A DNA stretch of 64,000 nt, taken from Agrypnia vestita. Taxonomy: Eukaryota > Arthropoda > Insecta > Trichoptera > Phryganeidae. The stretch lies in NCBI GenBank assembly GCA_016648135.1, contig JADDOH010024970.1:1-64000 (forward strand), given 5' to 3'. The translations under genes and the position numbers were made by a program. A model generated the notes under the pieces. It was not told the origin of the DNA and ran no database searches. It saw only the letters and a program-made list of their open reading frames with translations. Positions 22,891 to 34,101 of the stretch are shown piece after piece (the first letter of the stretch is position 1; each line of letters opens with the position of its first letter).

Positions 22891-23114
22891 TTCCAAATAA
22901 CCCTGTTTACTAAAATACTATAGACGTACATTTATTTCATTGACTTTAACTATAAATATAAATACAATTTATTGAGATAAATTGTTTGATTGATTATGCA
23001 ATAAATATGCGAAATGCAAAGAAGTGGAATCAAAGCAAGTACATTGTTTCCTCATGGAAAATATTCATTTCTCACGTGATTTTCCATACATGATTATTTT
23101 TTTATATATTTAAT

Positions 23115-25007
23115 TCATATCTTGTCAATAAAATTTCTAGGTCTCGTGAATTTTTTAGACAAAATTTCAAAAATAAAAACCACCATACTGAACATATAAA
23201 TAACCCCCATAATAATATATACTGTTACAAAAATTTTTATATTCGTTTTGTCATCACGCATCGGTACATTCTTTGGTAGGTCTTTATAATCCATAACAAG
23301 TCGATCCAAAATTCCAGCTTGAATCAGAATATCCGCTTTGTTCTTGATCTTCTTGTACATATCAGTTACAGTTTGAGAATAAAAATAGATTGGGAATTTA
23401 GCCACCTCCTCCTTAAGGTAGTAATAGTGAACTGACGGTAGTTCATGTAAAATCTCAACCGATAAACTGTAAGTCAAGAGAAAAGCAGATTCTTTACCGC
23501 TCTTGATAACATTTTGAACGTATTTAATGTAATTTTTTTCCTTGTTGTGGATTTCAAAATTCCTGTTAAAGAAACACTCGTACGGTCTTGTAAGGTTTTT
23601 TCTACTTTCTACGAATGCGATATCGATGTAATTTTGAGAGAATGCGTAGATTGGTATCTTCGAGTCGAGCAATTCGTCCTGGTCCAAGATGAGGAACTGC
23701 GAAGGAGTTGTCAGGGAACCGAGCAATTTGTAATAATAGCACATTGTCAACGCAGACGAGCTGATTGTCCAGGATAAAAAAATAATTCTTTTAAAGTAAT
23801 GTTTCGGTTGTTTGGGAATAGATACAGAAAGTAAAATAGACCAAGCGGTAAGTAACACGGAAGGAAAATAATCAATATGTTTTATATTTCTCCAAGACAA
23901 ATATGTGTGCAGCAGAATCAAAATAATAAGGATTGCTAATACAATAACAACGAAAAGCGTAAGTAAATTCCAGTTGATGAAAGAATTGTTCAGATTAACA
24001 ATTAACCACACAATCTTTTCTGTCCTCACGAATGTGAAGGCGTCCGAGGAAAGTTGAGGATTACTAAGCCTGCCGGCCAGCTGGTGGTCATTTGAGTATG
24101 TTATGGTGGTAAGCTTTGAAGCACTGTCCATCTTCTCGCTCTTTGCGACAGTTTTTGAGTCAGCGAAAAAATAACCGTGGCGAGGATTTATTGAAGAAAT
24201 TGTTAATTCAAAATCCATCAATTTGCTTATGATGTACATGAATTTATAAAAATAATGCCGTTTTATTAGCGCTACCTGTTTGTCGAGGTTGTGGTCTAAC
24301 TGTCCGAGCAACATAATCACAATATTCACTGAACACTTGCGTTTTTTCTCAGATCTCGACAGTACTGGCAGAATGACGTTAATTTCTGTTTTTTTCAAAG
24401 ATGTTGAATTTTTCAAAGATTTATTTTTCAAAGATGTTGTATTTTTCACGAACACGCAGCCTAATAGTTTCATGCGGCTTATGAAATTACCTTTTTTCGA
24501 GAATGCAGCAACTAGCATTGAAGAGCTGGCTTCCATTCGTAGAAGAGGACGCCTCCCAAATACGATTACAGTTTGATCGGGGCTATTCAAAATTTGTCGA
24601 AATCTCACTGCTTTAACTATATTACTTCGCTCGTCTAGATCGTCGATGATTATTAAGATATTCGAGTGTTTGAACATTTCTGTTTCAAAATAGTCTTTGT
24701 TGAATAAATATTTGAACCCAGGCAGCGTTGTAATATATGTCGGTGTACCTCGATTGTAGTCTAGGTCTTTCGTGTAATAATATTCTCCAGTTTTATTGGT
24801 GAGGGCAGGAAAGTACTCGTTGGAACATAACACGACGATCAAATCAGATTTCTTCTGCAGATGATTTTCATTGATTATCGTATCTAAAACACGTTGTTCA
24901 AACGATATCTTCTCTTTCCAATCTGGCAGCATTAGATCGTTTGTCTTTATTTCTTTAATGCATATTATGATGAAAAGGATTTTATGAACAATTATTTTTT
25001 CCCACAT
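23115..25007 (-). CDS. Divergent ionotropic receptor, intronless (receptor 2)
   Basis: Predicted chemosensory ionotropic receptor, a 630-residue paralogue of the gene at 12703-14547. I chose the ATG at 25007 because it gives a hydrophobic leader (about 4-18) and aligns with the start of receptor 1; the open frame itself runs 40 codons farther upstream without a good start. The N-terminal and S1 region reaches about 340. Membrane segment 1 is about 343-369, the pore loop about 383-399 (SVSIPKQPKH), segment 2 about 406-427, the S2 region about 437-585 with PYECF and HYYYLKEE, and segment 3 about 590-615. Residues 188-207 are an S/T-L-K-N/K repetitive insert not matched in receptor 1. A polyadenylation-type AATAAA lies at 22968-22973. 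The ligand and subfamily are unknown. Confidence 0.88.
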   Translation of the reverse strand: MWEKIIVHKILFIIICIKEIKTNDLMLPDWKEKISFEQRVLDTIINENHLQKKSDLIVVLCSNEYFPALTNKTGEYYYTKDLDYNRGTPTYITTLPGFKYLFNKDYFETEMFKHSNILIIIDDLDERSNIVKAVRFRQILNSPDQTVIVFGRRPLLRMEASSSMLVAAFSKKGNFISRMKLLGCVFVKNTTSLKNKSLKNSTSLKKTEINVILPVLSRSEKKRKCSVNIVIMLLGQLDHNLDKQVALIKRHYFYKFMYIISKLMDFELTISSINPRHGYFFADSKTVAKSEKMDSASKLTTITYSNDHQLAGRLSNPQLSSDAFTFVRTEKIVWLIVNLNNSFINWNLLTLFVVIVLAILIILILLHTYLSWRNIKHIDYFPSVLLTAWSILLSVSIPKQPKHYFKRIIFLSWTISSSALTMCYYYKLLGSLTTPSQFLILDQDELLDSKIPIYAFSQNYIDIAFVESRKNLTRPYECFFNRNFEIHNKEKNYIKYVQNVIKSGKESAFLLTYSLSVEILHELPSVHYYYLKEEVAKFPIYFYSQTVTDMYKKIKNKADILIQAGILDRLVMDYKDLPKNVPMRDDKTNIKIFVTVYIIMGVIYMFSMVVFIFEILSKKFTRPRNFIDKI

Positions 25008-25247
25008 TTTGTACTTTGAACTCCTCGATTTAACAAGCGAAATACCTCGAAGTCGTCTTGTAGACTGAAGAACTCTGCACATGTTTTCAGTCCAAGTATT
25101 CTGCGGCAAATTGATCACATTTCGCAATATTCACTATCGTTTGCTCGACCGGCGACTAATTCTAAACATCGAAATGATACGCGTAATTTGAAAAGAACGG
25201 CAGTAATTTTCCTGAAGTGGTCAATCATCATTTGCCAACCGCATCAG

Positions 25248-25339
25248 ATATTGCGAGAAAAGTACAATATAATAAGTATACAATAAAGTTTAAATATTGC
25301 GAGAAAAGTACAATATAATAAGTATAAAATGAAGTTTAG
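25248..25339. repeat. 46-bp tandem duplication upstream of receptor 2
   Basis: Two nearly identical copies containing ATATTGCGAGAAAAGTACAA lie about 240-330 bp upstream of the receptor 2 start codon. They fall in its presumed promoter region. Confidence 0.75.
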
Positions 25340-26759
25340 CAAGTTAACTACCAGTTAGCTACCTACCATTAACCGGTCAGCGCCTGGCGATTTTATTATC
25401 AAACTGTTTCTTTTAAAACAATGTTTCATATTTATAAATAGTACACCCCTATCCCATTAAATTTCACAATAATATAATTTCATCAAAATACGTGACGAAA
25501 ATTTAAGAACTCGTTACCTACGTCTGCATTTTTACTTATTTATTTTACATATAAAAATACGAGTTAATTTAATATAAATTAAAAGTTACGCTTTGATTTG
25601 CAATAAATAAGTCCTATTGAGTGTTTATTGTTAATCTATCACATTTTAAAAATGACTGGGGTAATAGAAATTAAAAATGGGGTCAATAGAAACAAATTTT
25701 TGTTCCTTTTAAATACCAGTTCGATTATTAATTTGTGTTTGCTTAAACATTTATTTTTAATTTAAGAGTTATCCTATATTTGCCTCACTACAAGATTTAT
25801 ATATATTTTTTTTTGACAAGAGTATCAGGCAATATTCTTTTTATGTTTGAATGATATTATTAAATAATTCAATTGACTAAAAACACTATATCTTATAGTA
25901 TTATTTACCAAGTCAAAGATTAATTTTAATCAAAATATTCAGTAATATATAAAATTGTAAAATAAATGGATATTAATCTGGATATTAATCTGGATATTAT
26001 CTGGACACATACACATATCAATAAAGAAGCAGAGCAACATCCCTACAATTAATGTTATTGATACGTATCCTTTAGTACCGTGCTGTAGAGGTTCCTCACT
26101 TACTTACGAAAGGAATGGTAAGGTCGTAGAATGAAAAACCGTTGCGGATGCCTTGGAAACGGTCCGGTGTGGTCCATAATACGAGTAGAGTGAGACTAAG
26201 AACACGCGCGGCAGGAGATCCTCCCAAAACGAGAGTGTAGCAAGGCCAGCGGACAACCTGATGTGGAGACTTGATGACGAATTGAAGTCTTCTTCGATTT
26301 CCAGCTCGTAATACATATATTTATTATTATTATTATTTTTTTTGGTTTTTTTGGTTTTAATTTATATAATATATAATAATTTAATGGTTAAATTTATTTG
26401 GTAAATGTACAAACTTAAGAGCGGCTGTTTTCAATATAATATAATTAATACACATTTATATTACACGCTTACCCACTTTTAAATGAGAATTTATTCTCGT
26501 GTTTAAAAGTGGGGGGCATTGTCATATATGTATATATCTATTGTTAATGTAATCGTTAGTGCAAGATATTAGATTAAATAAGTAAGATGTAGACAAAGAA
26601 ATATTAGATTAAGTTACAAAAATTAAGAAATAAAATTAAGTTAGTAAGATATAAACAGTACAAGATTACATAAATGTAAGACATTAGATTAAGTTAATAA
26701 GATATACACAAGAAAACCTTAAATTAAGTTATAAAAATTAAGAAGGTATTGTAATAACA
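25340..26759. other. AT-rich intergenic DNA
   Basis: No gene supported. A hairpin lies at 26472-26513 (arms CCCACTTTTAAA with inner GAGAAT/ATTCTC). A 70-codon minus-strand frame at 26104-26316 has DNA similarity at its right end to 46.1 kb, so it is probably part of a repeat. Confidence 0.4.
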
Positions 26760-27262
26760 TTTAAAAGTTTGTATATATTGATTGTTTTTGGTAAAAAAAT
26801 TTCATTGCGTTATTGTGATTGTTTTTTGTAAAAATTTTTCAATTTAGATTTGCATTTTCCATAATTTTTTTCCGTCTTCATTTCATTGGGAAGAGCATTA
26901 TAGAATGATACTCCACGATAGGAAAAATGGTGTTGGGCTGTGCTGGTACTGGTGGTATTACATTTAGGTATCAAAATATTTCCAGCTGATCTCGGTCTAT
27001 TACTAAAACATCCAAATGTACTATTATTGATGTACATTTTGTGAATTTGAAGTATCGCAAATTTTTTGTAGATTTGATTAATGATTAGGACGTTGAAAAT
27101 GTTGAAAATTTCCCTTGTCGGGAATATTGAGGGTATCCTCAAAATCACTTTGATAATTACTCTCTGAACTTTTTTCACTGGTAGTACATTAGACTTAAAG
27201 GTCCTATCCCAGCCAACTATACCATACTGTAGTATGGGCAAACGCAAAGTATACTACCTTCA
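26760..27262 (-). mobile_element. LINE fragment, C-terminal reverse transcriptase region
   Basis: The minus-strand frame 26810-27247 (145 codons) reads LQYGIVGWDRTFKSNVLPV near its start, followed by KKVQRVIIKVI and, near its end, HHFSYRGVSFYNALPNEMK. This is the conserved tail after the palm in jockey/CR1-like LINE polymerases. It is the longest uninterrupted copy of the family also seen at 7.8, 11.9, 47.7 and 59.4 kb. The domain core is absent, so it is a 5'-truncated insertion. Confidence 0.75.
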
Positions 27263-28399
27263 GCATGTTTATTGATAATATATTTTGTAGAGTTATGAAT
27301 AGGAATATGAGTTTTTTCATCCTAGTGACTGTGGAGTATCTCCTCTGTTCTTTGCGCAAGTTTGCATACGCTGCATTATCTTCATTTGCAGTATCGTTTC
27401 CTTAATCTATCAACCTATTCGTATGATCCGACTCAGTAGTATTATCAAGACAACACAATGCTGTTTGACCCAACTACCTACATTTTTTTCGACAAGACAT
27501 TACTACAATACTGAATTATTTTGAGTCAGCATGAATCATTTCTCTTGAGATATTTTTATATACAATAAAAATAACAAAATTGATTTCTGACTACCTGCAA
27601 CACGATTCGTATAATTTCGGCTTAGTATTTTCTGAGTATCTGTCAAAATCTACAACACCCTATATGCATCAATAAAATAATACAAAATATATACAAACGT
27701 AAATTTTTCCTGTTCTGAATCTATATACCGTGTTGCAAGCCTTTAAAATGAAACAAGTTGAATGAAGCCTTTTAAAAAATCCTTGAATGTAAAAGTTTTA
27801 AGTGGATGCCGGAGATCTTTGAATTTTAAGCGATGAAACTCAAAGTTGCGATAAATAGAATAAAAATACATGTTCAAATATAACAATACAATGCACTTTA
27901 TTGCTTTTTGTGTATGAACTTGTTAAAAATGATGGGAAATAATTAGTTTTTAAAACCTTAAAGTGATTCTTTCCGTTGATAGAGTAAGACCTAATGGAAA
28001 AGACGGCGGTCGATGCCTAATTCATGCCACTTTCATACTTTGCCAGTCTCTCCTTGACCATGGTACCAGAAATCCATTATGATATTTTTATTGTTTTTTT
28101 TATTGTTTATTAAAAGTATTATCTTTATTACTTATTACAAGTAAACTTGTAATCGAAGCAAAATATATAGTAAGCTAAGGACGCATTCTTCCTCATTTTG
28201 CGGCTATGACCAAAACTATAATTTATGAATGGGAGTGATACGATGCTCTGGGTTTCTTGTATTTTTATATGGAATGGAATTGTGAAGTCTTTCCCTATGA
28301 CTAGGAAGGATCTGATCTCAGGAAATCTGTGACCCATAGTAAAAAGCCAAAGTAATCTTCTTAGTTTATTCATTCCAATAATAATTTTGTTGTCTGTTT
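27263..28399. other. AT-rich intergenic DNA
   Basis: No supported gene or recognised repeat. Confidence 0.4.
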
Positions 28400-28562
28400 T
28401 CTCATTCGTCCATTTGACCGTACGCGTAATTTCGTGTAACGCCCGTAACTTTATTATAGTAATTTTGCTTTTCCAAGTTTTTTTCATAAAATAAAATCAT
28501 ACTTATTCCCTAGGAATCAACATGTCAAAGTACCTTAATTTTTGATGGGTTACAGCTAGTAT
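28400..28562 (-). mobile_element. SINE-like fragment
   Basis: Carries GTAATTTCGTGTAACGCCCG and TTTTTGATGGGTTACAGCTA, which match parts of the repeat at 1490-1757 (CGTGTAACGTCCGTAA; GATGGATTACGGCTAG). The tRNA-like head is missing. Confidence 0.45.
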
Positions 28563-30059
28563 AATAATATTTTGCGACAAGGTATTCAAATAGCTCTTCA
28601 AGTCCGTGCTTTTGTAACGGTCGCCCGCCTGGCGCGGCTTTTTATCCCTTTTATCCCTTTTTTTATCTCCCATCCCAAAGGACTTTGCGTGCTATTGCTG
28701 AGAAGACTCTACATGATCTAGTAAGGAGTACAGCAATCCGGGAGGTGCACGGGCTTCAAGATGTGGTTAGATGGAAGTGACAGCGTCGACGATACTGGTA
28801 TTAATACGTACAGAGAATAAGTATAACAAGAATTCCATACAAAGCTCTGCATGGCGTACCAGAAGGACAGCGTCCACCAGGGAAATCTTAAAGCCATGGA
28901 AAGGTAGCTGGAATTCAGTATTATTAGTGGAAAATTCTGCATAAATTCTAAATGAAGTTGAAAAAGAAGAAGAAGAAGAAGAATAATCGTTTTTATGGCA
29001 GCATTAACGTGATGCGTTTAATGGAATAATTGATACAAGATTATACGAGATAAGTGTAATACCATAAGCATGACCTATTAGTTCATTTTGTGGAGAATAA
29101 TGCAAAAATTAAATATAGGTACGTGACGTAATATGAAATATGTATTATATAAGAATTGTACATTTATTTATTGATATACGGTATAACGTACATTAAAAAA
29201 AGAAAAAGATAATGACGTACATAAAAATGTATAGATTGATAGGTATTAATAATATAAAAATTGAAAAAAGCTATAATTCTATCAAAAAACAACTAATAAT
29301 AAAATGATTTATAAAGAAAAACAAAACATTAAGTGAATGACATAAGTATGATAAATGAAATAATAGTAATCAAATAAAATGTGAAACTCAAGAAATAATA
29401 GAACTACAACAAAATCAAACACTAGTTAACAATTCAAGAAGCAACAAAATTACAACAAAAATGTATATATACATTTTTTCACTTCGACTCTCCAAAAGAC
29501 ATATTTTTATGTATGAAATATCGTACCAAATAAATAAATATATAAATATAAAAATATATATTTAAATATAATACAACAAGATAAAAGCAGAATACAACAA
29601 GAAAGACTTTAAGCAACTCGCCCCAAAAAATCTTCATAAGTCAGGAGGTCAGACAAAGAGTTTGTGATTTTTCCTGTTTCCAAAGAAATTTAGCAAAACT
29701 TTCGGGTCTCTTGTCATAAGTATCAAGTCACTAAGGCCTTGTCGGTATGTCAGAGATGTAAGGAACTTTCTTTGGATTTTTCTTCTCTGTAGTTGTGGAT
29801 TTCGTAATTGGATGACCAGATAGTCGATGACAATTCCAATAAACTCTGACGAGGGATTTATCAATAATAATTGGAATTGATATAACGTGAAATTCTTTCG
29901 TTGTTCTGAGAGCGAAATCAAGAGTTGGTTCGCATTGTTATATTGTGTATTTGATGGCGTAATTTGAAAGAAAGATCGAAGATAATTTCCTAGCCTTTAA
30001 TAATTAAATAAAAGGCATTTTAATGGATTTATTTACAACATTCTATACCTATAAAACTC
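28563..30059. other. AT-rich intergenic DNA
   Basis: Contains a (GAA)n run at about 28958-28984. A 90-codon minus-strand frame at 29649-29921 is unrecognised and not called. Confidence 0.4.
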
Positions 30060-30400
30060 AATGTCTGTCTATCCGTCTGTCTGTCTGTCTGTCAGTTCTC
30101 TATACAAATTAACACCGTTTATCTGATTCGACTCAAATTTTGCATACTTATGCTTTAGGACCCGGCGGGTAACAGATATAATATTCCCTCCTCCCCTTTT
30201 ACTCTTCTTATACCCTTGATATATTTTTAATGTAAATCTGTACCGTTCGAGTAATCGGACTCGAAATTTAGAAACTTATTCCTTAGGACCTAGAGGGTAA
30301 TATAGGCGACATTTCATCTCTCCCCTTATACCCGTTCCCCTCCACCTGATATATTTCAATGCAAATCTGTACCGTTCAACCGATCCGACTCAAAATTTGC
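30060..30400. repeat. Short tandem array plus three 129-bp minisatellite units
   Basis: A (GTCT)n run lies at about 30063-30094. ACCGTT followed by a YCGACTCAAAWTT-like word recurs at 30113, 30242 and 30371, spaced 129 bp each time, and the TTAGGACC and GGGTAA words recur between them. The units have diverged. No coding potential. Confidence 0.7.
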
Positions 30401-30632
30401 CTTTGCAAATGCCTTACGAAAGCAATTAGGCCCGCTTTATCCCTCTTAAAGCCGGAGCAATGTTCTTAGATAGGAAGGAAGCGTACGTCTGTGGAAATCT
30501 GGAGCGATACTGCGCGGTTTGTCTGTCATTGAAATGCGTTTTGTTATATTTTGTGTTCGGTTTCATCTCTTTTGAACACTTTTGTTGGTCACACCGTAGT
30601 CACCATGGACTTTGTGCATTCATATTTTGAAC

Positions 30633-31212
30633 TTAAACTGTATCATTTCTTATATATAAATATGTACCTTGGAATTCCCACTTAACGGGCAACAAGTATG
30701 TTGCAATTGTTTTTTTTTCCCTGCGCTTTGGAGGCAGGGAAGAGGTTTTGTGTGCCAAACTCCTCGTCTCACTCGCACTCCTACGGGTGTCAGTGAATAT
30801 GGCCATTTTATCATTAAAAAAATGCCAAACACTGGTGGCGAAAGTGTAGAAAGTGGGAGCCATTTCTCGTAAAACTGGATGTTTGATGGTTTTCTCTGTC
30901 ATGATCTTAAATGAAATTTATGCTTTGTTATTTATTTTCTTGATATTTCTCTGCTTTTGGTTAAATTTTATTATTTACTGTGAATTTCCCCACTGGCAGT
31001 GAAGTGGTTAGTACACTTTCCTCTTCGAGTCGCAGGAGTGCTTTTGCTTCGTCAGCAGTGTAGCGAGGAAACTGTCTTAGCTTAAAAACAATGCCACTCT
31101 GGATAGCGAAAGTGAAGGGTCGATACGGGAGCTTTTGCTCGTAGAACGGCCCCGGGTTTGTGATGGGCAACATCGATGTTGCCGCGGCTGAGGAGAGCAT
31201 TGCCATGATTCG
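30633..31212 (-). repeat. Two adjacent copies of an unidentified repeat with open frames
   Basis: Minus-strand frames at 30633-30902 (89 codons) and 30961-31206 (81 codons) are open and relatively GC-rich. They share an aligned core (APTFYTFATSVWHF and RPFTFAIQSGIVF) with the copy near 17.2 kb. The plus-strand DNA signature is TGGCGAAAGTG or TAGCGAAAGTG. I do not recognise the family. It could be a fragment of a mobile-element protein or conserved non-coding repeat DNA. Confidence 0.35.
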
Positions 31213-31222
31213 GGTGATTTAA

Positions 31223-31891
31223 GCCATGCATTCACTAGGGAACAAATCGCGAAATATTCCGCGCGGCATGTCGCATCAACATCTACGCTCATGTTTCGGG
31301 GACAATGACGCGGTCATTTGACGTGTACACACCGGGACGCGCATATCATTTGTCGCGGAAACGGCGGACATGTCGCCCGATGAGGTTATGTTGACAGCTG
31401 CGTATCTATTTATTTTAACGAGTTTATCGAAACGTAAGAGGAGAAAAAGGTGGTAGGTGCGAAATTATTTACTGCAAAGAGAAAGAAGGATGGATATTCT
31501 GTGCGATCTCCGAATGTCACAACTAATTTTGACAATTTATTACAAATAATCGGGCCTTCCATAGCCAAGCAGGACAATATTAAGGAACGCTGTTGGCCCT
31601 CACATCATTTTATTTTTGTATTCACGGTTTGAATGGTCCCACAAAATTGTACGGCGATGAGTTGTCAGTTGACAGATACAGCGCATGCGCATTCACTTGT
31701 AAACATAACCACGTGATACTGACGCGCAGCCCGATGTCCTCGTGAGCTCGCTCGAGTACCGTGCGCATGGCAACGTTTCCGCGGTACGTAGAAATGCCCC
31801 GCTATGTTGTGCGCGACGTCGCGGAACGTCACGCAGACTCTATGCCGCGCGTGATGTTGAGAGATAATTTGTCTCCTAGTGAATACATGGC
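31223..31891. mobile_element. CpG-rich foldback element
   Basis: Left tip GCCATGCATTCACTAGGGAA; right tip, reverse complemented, GCCATGTATTCACTAGGAGA. Both arms then carry ACAAAT and, farther in, GCGCGGCAT. The interior is rich in CG dinucleotides, unlike the neighbourhood. No transposase frame. CACTAGG-type ends are reminiscent of hAT elements, but no direct target duplication is evident. Confidence 0.5.
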
Positions 31892-32231
31892 GTTATACTT
31901 AAGTGTCGGGTCCACTTTGAAGTTTGTGATACTTATGAGATATCGGTGTAGTGCATCACCGTAGATTAAATCAAATACCGATAATTTTTTAGCAGCACTG
32001 TCAGAATATTGACTCGTCCCCGCGGCCGACGGAAGGGGGTGAGAAAGTTAGCCTTCTGAAATTCTAATAATGTATCGTATCCGGCGCACGCTGCACAGGG
32101 GCGTAAATTGAGAAATATTTCACACAAACTCCCGCATCATTTCCCCAGGGGTGGATTTTTGCGCGGGATCCACCGTTACGGCGAATATCGAAGTCGGGAA
32201 TAAAGTGCAGGATGCCGGAACTCAAAAACAG

Positions 32232-32268
32232 ACGCTCATAGATCAACAGTTCGTTGATCTATGAGCGT
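32232..32268. repeat. Perfect 16-bp inverted repeat
   Basis: Arms ACGCTCATAGATCAAC (32232-32247) and its exact complement (32253-32268) around a 5-nt loop. Isolated and non-coding. Confidence 0.85.
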
Positions 32269-32326
32269 AAATAAAAATAATTTAAGATGAAAAAACATTG
32301 ATATATTTTTTAAATTAATCTTAATC

Positions 32327-32600
32327 TATATACTGGGTGTACCAGAGCTAGCAGCGGAAACTTGGCCGGTAGATTACTGCCTATGTTGTGAGTCTAAAAT
32401 GTGCAAGCAAGTGACCTGATATCAATAGTTATGTAGATATGCAATATCAAAGTTTGAATTTTTTTTTCAATATTTCTGACTTATTTTTCACAAAAAGTTT
32501 AAGTATCATTACAGTAACTTATATCGATTATGAAAAATTCATTTCCTTCAACACAACTTAAACAAAATGACAAAATCTTGTACAAAAAAGGTTTTTATCG
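32327..32600. mobile_element. Foldback element, solitary arm (copy B)
   Basis: GGGTGTACCAGAGCTAGCAG at the tip, then the same arm sequence as 37207-37460 (ATATGCAATATCAAAGTTTG, CATTACAGTAACTTATATCG). The second arm is missing. Confidence 0.65.
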
Positions 32601-33696
32601 CGCTTATTATACGTGCGCTTGTTTTAAGTTAGCTATTGTAAGAAAGCGGCCTGTTTCCACCAGTGGAAAAATGAAGACTGTAGGTCATATACGTCGCCTA
32701 AAAATTGTCTGGTAGGTATGTGTGACATTTTTGTATCAAATAGGACTTCCGTTATGGATCTTAAAAAAACAGAGAAACGGCATACGCGCTTAACAAGTTA
32801 TATTTCTTTGGCATAGATAAATAAACCACGTGCCTTGTTGTATACCATGCGTTAGAACATAGAATATGAAAAAAATGCGCATGCGCGCTTCACCATGCCC
32901 CTACCATGTTCAAAGTCTGGGTCTCTTAAAAGTGAAATAAGCCAATATACTGACACGTTTCATGGCTGCGGGAGGAATGAATGAAATCGCTGGAATGTAA
33001 TTACGTAATGGAATGCGAATGGAATGGATTTATCAATTACTTATTAATTAATTAATCAAGGGTACAAAGTCACTTGACACTATTCGGGTTAACGCTATTA
33101 TTTAAATTAAACTATTTAGTAAATTTATCACTCAGAAATAGACACTTTATAATCGCTTTAACACTTTATTCACTATTTACTAGAACATTCCATCCAATTT
33201 CCGCACTTTTATTTCGCTACGTAAGAACTCTTCAGATTATTCGCTGTCGAATTATCGCTCGGCTGGCCGCACTAGCCCGCAGCTCGCAGCTGATTTCGGT
33301 TCTGTTATAGCTATCAAAGCAGTTATAGCGTGCTAAAAATAACAACTACTACGCAACTCCCGGGTGCGTCTTATTTCTATCTGACCAATGCTGATATCGA
33401 ACCCTCTAGGCGTTCCCAGTGTTAAGGAAAACTTTCTAGTGGCTTCCAGGCTTTTATAGATGTTTCTAGATGCTTTCCGAAAGCCGTAGATTACGCTAGG
33501 CCGTTCTGGAATCTTCGATAGTGTAATTGGGAATGAATGATAACTTCAAAAAACTGTCATTTGACACGAGTGCGTGATTATTTTTAGCCTCGTTACAATA
33601 CGAAATATACACACTTTTCGACGCCTAACATGGTGTGTTCGCGCATTTCGCTGCGTACAAAAAATTCACCCAAAACGCGCCTAAAGAAGTATAACT
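32601..33696. other. Intergenic DNA without recognised gene
   Basis: Mixed composition. The 33070-33550 part is GC-richer but shows no domain-like frame. Confidence 0.35.
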
Positions 33697-34101
33697 TCAA
33701 AAAATGTAAAATGTTGCACAATAAAAATTTACGCATCCTATATCCGGAAGTTTAATACCTTGCGACTGAAGGTACCAGAACCAATAGCATGGGTTTTGGA
33801 CTGGGATCAATATAAGCGCAGACAGTTCGACATTTGCTTCTGAAACACTCAACAGGTGACTGCGCTGCTTCAACACTATAAAACATTCCGAAGCCAGAAT
33901 AATATAACCATCGTAAAAGTATTCAATAAATTTCCATGATTTCTGATTTTTATCAATAAGGCGTATGTACTGTTCCAATTCGTCAACGATTTGACATCTC
34001 GCTTGTGGCAGTGATTTTGTGAAAAAGGACGAAAATACGTAGCAGGAAATAAGACGCACGCAATTAACCAAAGGGCGCACGCGGAGAGAGAAAAAAATCA
34101 T
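33697..34101 (-). CDS. Unidentified 134-codon open frame
   Basis: A single minus-strand frame whose middle part has balanced, globular-looking composition (DELEQYIRLIDKNQKSWKFI, SVSEANVELSALILIPVQNP). I do not recognise a family. It has no partner frames nearby that would make an obvious multi-exon gene, although one exon of a spliced gene or a decayed element is possible. The start at 34101 is only the first ATG. The mariner begins 430 bp to the right. Confidence 0.25.
   Translation of the reverse strand: MIFFSLRVRPLVNCVRLISCYVFSSFFTKSLPQARCQIVDELEQYIRLIDKNQKSWKFIEYFYDGYIILASECFIVLKQRSHLLSVSEANVELSALILIPVQNPCYWFWYLQSQGIKLPDIGCVNFYCATFYIF

Noticed and set aside
23514..24576. Plus-strand open frames of 87 and 98 codons
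   Set aside because: They lie antisense inside receptor 2 and have no independent support.
26472..26513. Hairpin as a terminator or structured RNA
   Set aside because: It is in a probable LINE-adjacent AT-rich region with no transcript evidence; noted only as a local inverted repeat.
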